Source: Candidatus Kaiserbacteria bacterium
GTDB taxonomy: Bacteria; Patescibacteriota; Minisyncoccia; Phycocordibacterales; UBA2100
NCBI GenBank assembly: GCA_023267655.1
Contig: JAHFMV010000010.1
Location: 1 to 39,668, forward strand
DNA length: 39,668 nt
Direction of reading: 5' to 3'
A program made the translations under genes and the position numbers. Within the stretch, counting starts at the first letter, position 1; the number at the start of each line of letters is the position of its first letter. Shown in pieces: positions 37,097-39,668 of the stretch. The notes under the pieces are model-generated. The model did not search any database. It was not told where the DNA came from and saw nothing but the letters and a program-made list of their open reading frames with translations.

Positions 37097-39668
37097 CTAG
37101 GCACCAACTCCAGCCCGCATGCGAGTGCGATTACGCGGAATACGTTCCGCACCTTTGCGGACATCGAACGTGAACTGCTCGTCTTTCGCATCGATTTTGA
37201 CGGAGCCGCCTTCCATGACGCCGCGGGCGACCATCATATTGGCGAGCGGCGTGAGGATTTTCGTCTGGATCAGGCGCTTGAGTGGTCGTGCACCGTACTG
37301 CGCGCTGTGACCGTCTTTTGCAAGGAGCGCGAGCGCAGAATCCGAGAACGAAACGGCGATCTGCTTTTCTTCGAGTCGCTTGACGACTTGTTCCACCTGC
37401 AATTTTACGATCTCCTTCATCGCCTCCGGCGAGAGAATATTGAAGAGGACGATCTCGTCGAGGCGATTTAGAAATTCCGGACGGAAGAATTCTTTGAGAG
37501 AATCCGTGACTTTATCTTTGACTTGTTCGTACCGCGCCATTTCAGAAATACTTGCTCCCGAGCCGAAGCCGAGACCCGACATACGCTCGATGTGCTGCGA
37601 ACCGATGTTCGAAGTCATGATGATGACAGTGTTTTTGAAATTCACCGTGCGACCTTTGGAATCCGTAAGACGACCGTTGTCGAGGACTTGGAGGAGGACG
37701 TTGAACACTTCGGGATGCGCCTTTTCGATTTCGTCGAAAAGAATAACGGAATACGGACGATGGCGCACCAATTCGGTGAGTCCCCCGCCTTCGTCATGGC
37801 CGACATAGCCCGGCGGCGAGCCGATCATTTTTGATACGGAATGTTTTTCCATGTATTCCGACATATCGACGCGGATGAGCGATTTTTCGGAATTGAAGAG
37901 GATGTCCGCAAGAGCGCGGGTGAGCTCCGTCTTGCCGACGCCGGTAGGGCCAAGGAAGAGGAACGAACCGACCGGACGATTCGGATCGGAAATACCGGCG
38001 CGCGAACGTTTGATCGCATCCGCGACTTTCTGCACCGCTTCGTCTTGTCCGATGATGCGCGACTTAAGCTGCTCTTCGAGTTTCGACAATTTTTCTGCCT
38101 CTTCTTCGAGCATGCGCGAGACCGGGACGCCCGTCCAACGAGAAACGACCGATGCGATGTCTTCTTCGGTAATTTCTTCTTTAAGCACGCGACGAATGAG
38201 TTGCAATTTCTTCAAGCGTTTCTGATTTGTATCAAGCTCTCCCTCCAGCGCAGGAATGCGACCGTAGCGGATTTCTGCAGTTTTCGTGAGATCGCTGCGC
38301 GCTTCGGCATGCTCGGCATCGATACGTGATGTTTCGAGCTCATTCTTGATGCGCTTGATTTCACCGAGTGTTTCTTTTTCGTTCTTCCATTTCAATTCAA
38401 GTTCGTGCGTCGAATCTTTCAAATCTGCAATTTCTTGTTCAATAGACTTCACGCGCGCCTTTGCTTTTGGTTCCTCTTCGGCCGCTTCTTTCTTGAGCGC
38501 CTCTTTCTCGATTTCCAGACGCATTATTTTGCGATGCGCTTCTTCGAGTACCGGCGGTTTGTTCTCCAGCGAGAGCCGCAGCGCGGCTGACGCTTCGTCG
38601 ATGAGATCTACCGCTTTATCCGGAAGAAACCGCTCCGTGATGTACCGGCTCGAAAGTTGTACTGCCGCAACAATCGATTGGTCAGTAATGTGGACGCCAT
38701 GATAGAGCTCGTATTTTTCTTTCAGGCCACGTAAAATCGCAACCGCGTCATCAACCGAAGGTTCATTAATGTAGACTGGCTGGAAGCGGCGAGTGAATGC
38801 AGCATCGTGTTCGATGTGGCGCTGGTATTCTTTGAGGGTCGTTGCGCCGATGACGCGGATCTCGCCACGAGCCAGTGCGGGCTTCAGCATGTTGGACGCA
38901 TCGAGTGCGCCATCTGCCGCGCCTGCGCCGATCAACGTATGTAATTCGTCAATAAAAAGGATGATCTTCCCTTCTGATTTTTCAACTTCTTTCATCACCA
39001 TTTTGAGGCGCTCTTCGAATTCGCCGCGGTATTTCGTGCCGGCGACGAGGAGCCCGAGGTCGAGCTGAATGAGCTCCTTCCCGCGCAAGCTCTCCGGTAC
39101 ATCGCCACTCGCGATACGCGTCGCGAGACCTTCGGCGACCGCAGTCTTCCCCACACCCGCTTCGCCGATGAGAACGGGATTATTTTTCGTACGACGCGAG
39201 AGGATTTGGATCACGCGCGTGATTTCCTCGTCGCGGCCGATAAGGGGATCGAGTTTGTTTTCGCGAGCGCGCTCGGTGAGCGAGCGCGCGAAGCGTGTCA
39301 AGGCACGCGGTTTCTTTTCCGTATCGACATCGCGGATGCGGCCTTCTTTGATATCAGCGAGGACACGTGCGAGCGCCGCACGATCAAGGCGGAAGCGTGA
39401 AAGGACTTCCGCGACTGGCCCCGGATGTTCGATGACGCCGAGGAGCAGGTGCTCTGGCGAGACAAATTGGTCATTAAATGATGCGGCGATGCGCGGCGCG
39501 CTTTCAAACACGCGGACGAGTTCCGGCGTAAGGTAGAGCTGAAATGATGGCGAGACGGTCGAACCGCCGCCGCCTTCGATCAATTCCATGATCGAATCCT
39601 GCATGTGCGTCGTATCAATCTCGAGCTGGTCGAGCATCGGCAAGACCATCGTCTCTTCTTGGAGGAGA
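37097..39668 (-). CDS. clpB: ATP-dependent disaggregase ClpB (5' end outside the window)
   Basis: At least 856 codons. The Clp N-domain is cut: the visible frame opens [15 protein letters not shown], which corresponds to the middle of the first N-domain repeat, so the real start lies beyond 39668. AAA-1 has GEAGVGKT and [11 protein letters not shown]. The long M-domain coiled coil (about residues 390-500) identifies ClpB rather than ClpC/ClpA. AAA-2 has [19 protein letters not shown] and the conserved EFLNRLDEI. It rescues aggregated proteins with DnaK/DnaJ/GrpE, which are encoded in this window. The basic C-terminal tail ([18 protein letters not shown]) is an extra. Confidence 0.96.
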   Translation of the reverse strand, partial: LLQEETMVLPMLDQLEIDTTHMQDSIMELIEGGGGSTVSPSFQLYLTPELVRVFESAPRIAASFNDQFVSPEHLLLGVIEHPGPVAEVLSRFRLDRAALARVLADIKEGRIRDVDTEKKPRALTRFARSLTERARENKLDPLIGRDEEITRVIQILSRRTKNNPVLIGEAGVGKTAVAEGLATRIASGDVPESLRGKELIQLDLGLLVAGTKYRGEFEERLKMVMKEVEKSEGKIILFIDELHTLIGAGAADGALDASNMLKPALARGEIRVIGATTLKEYQRHIEHDAAFTRRFQPVYINEPSVDDAVAILRGLKEKYELYHGVHITDQSIVAAVQLSSRYITERFLPDKAVDLIDEASAALRLSLENKPPVLEEAHRKIMRLEIEKEALKKEAAEEEPKAKARVKSIEQEIADLKDSTHELELKWKNEKETLGEIKRIKNELETSRIDAEHAEARSDLTKTAEIRYGRIPALEGELDTNQKRLKKLQLIRRVLKEEITEEDIASVVSRWTGVPVSRMLEEEAEKLSKLEEQLKSRIIGQDEAVQKVADAIKRSRAGISDPNRPVGSFLFLGPTGVGKTELTRALADILFNSEKSLIRVDMSEYMEKHSVSKMIGSPPGYVGHDEGGGLTELVRHRPYSVILFDEIEKAHPEVFNVLLQVLDNGRLTDSKGRTVNFKNTVIIMTSNIGSQHIERMSGLGFGSGASISEMARYEQVKDKVTDSLKEFFRPEFLNRLDEIVLFNILSPEAMKEIVKLQVEQVVKRLEEKQIAVSFSDSALALLAKDGHSAQYGARPLKRLIQTKILTPLANMMVARGVMEGGSVKIDAKDEQFTFDVRKGAERIPRNRTRMRAGVGA

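Noticed and set aside
1-39668. CRISPR array or cas genes
   Set aside because: No regularly spaced direct repeats were seen. The Cas4-like nuclease at 23552-24367 stands alone and its cysteine spacing differs from Cas4.
955-39668. TGA recoding (as in Absconditabacteria/Gracilibacteria)
   Set aside because: Conserved genes end at TGA at expected places (the hdc-like gene, RAYT) and none needs an internal TGA read as an amino acid.

Overview
This window looks like chromosome of a Candidatus Patescibacteria (CPR) bacterium, probably of the Parcubacteria/Paceibacteria type. The inference rests on combined traits: an alanyl-tRNA synthetase that stops after its editing domain, a short uL13, a sigma-region-4/HARE-HTH protein, a T4SS-type pilin, a membrane-anchored baseplate-J-like protein beside an actin-like ATPase, and a sparse metabolic gene set. 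TGA serves as an ordinary stop (histidine decarboxylase, RAYT), so the standard bacterial code applies. No database search was possible, so the assignment comes from family recognition only.

Layout. 1-1000: tRNA-Trp and rpmG in the classical rpmG-tRNA-Trp order, and a 490-base stretch with little recognisable content. 955-6650: glmS, an orphan sensor histidine kinase, a PLP histidine-decarboxylase-like enzyme and a small membrane protein. 6660-11970: a chaperone block (grpE, dnaK, dnaJ on the minus strand) containing an APH-fold kinase and interrupted by a REP-associated tyrosine transposase with its palindromic repeats. 12030-16480: infA-rpmJ-rpsM-rpsK-rpsD-rpoA-rplQ-rplM-rpsI, all minus. 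16480-19000: baseplate-J-like protein and actin-like ATPase. 19080-26220: alaS, an M16 peptidase, an alkyltransferase, two PD-(D/E)XK nucleases, an MgtC-like protein and several tiny genes. 26340-34020: mnmA, mltG, a large membrane protein, the sigma4-HARE protein, dnaB, recR and a T4SS-type pilin. 34050-37000: an accessory patch with a shortened formyltransferase-like protein, tRNA-Tyr overlapped by a LAGLIDADG endonuclease gene, and an IS256-like element with TIRs and an apparent homopolymer frameshift. 37097-39668: clpB, cut by the window edge.

Two gene classes stand out. At least fifteen mainly housekeeping genes have a -10 hexamer, often in extended TGn form, 6-9 bases before the start codon, which implies leaderless mRNAs. 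A second set of small genes of mostly unknown function has a -35/-10 promoter, a leader of tens of bases and a strong Shine-Dalgarno sequence; most also have a hairpin or terminator nearby. Two of these small genes share a 13-base leader sequence.

Several intergenic repeat families are visible. One begins exactly at the TAG stop codon of both rpmG and dnaB. Another is an AT-rich foldback of about 105 bp in two copies. The RAYT-associated palindrome appears to supply the -35 box of the dnaK promoter. I see no CRISPR array and no convincing defence island. The most system-like unknowns are the actin-like/baseplate-J pair, the sigma4-HARE regulator and the RAYT/REP rewiring of the chaperone block.
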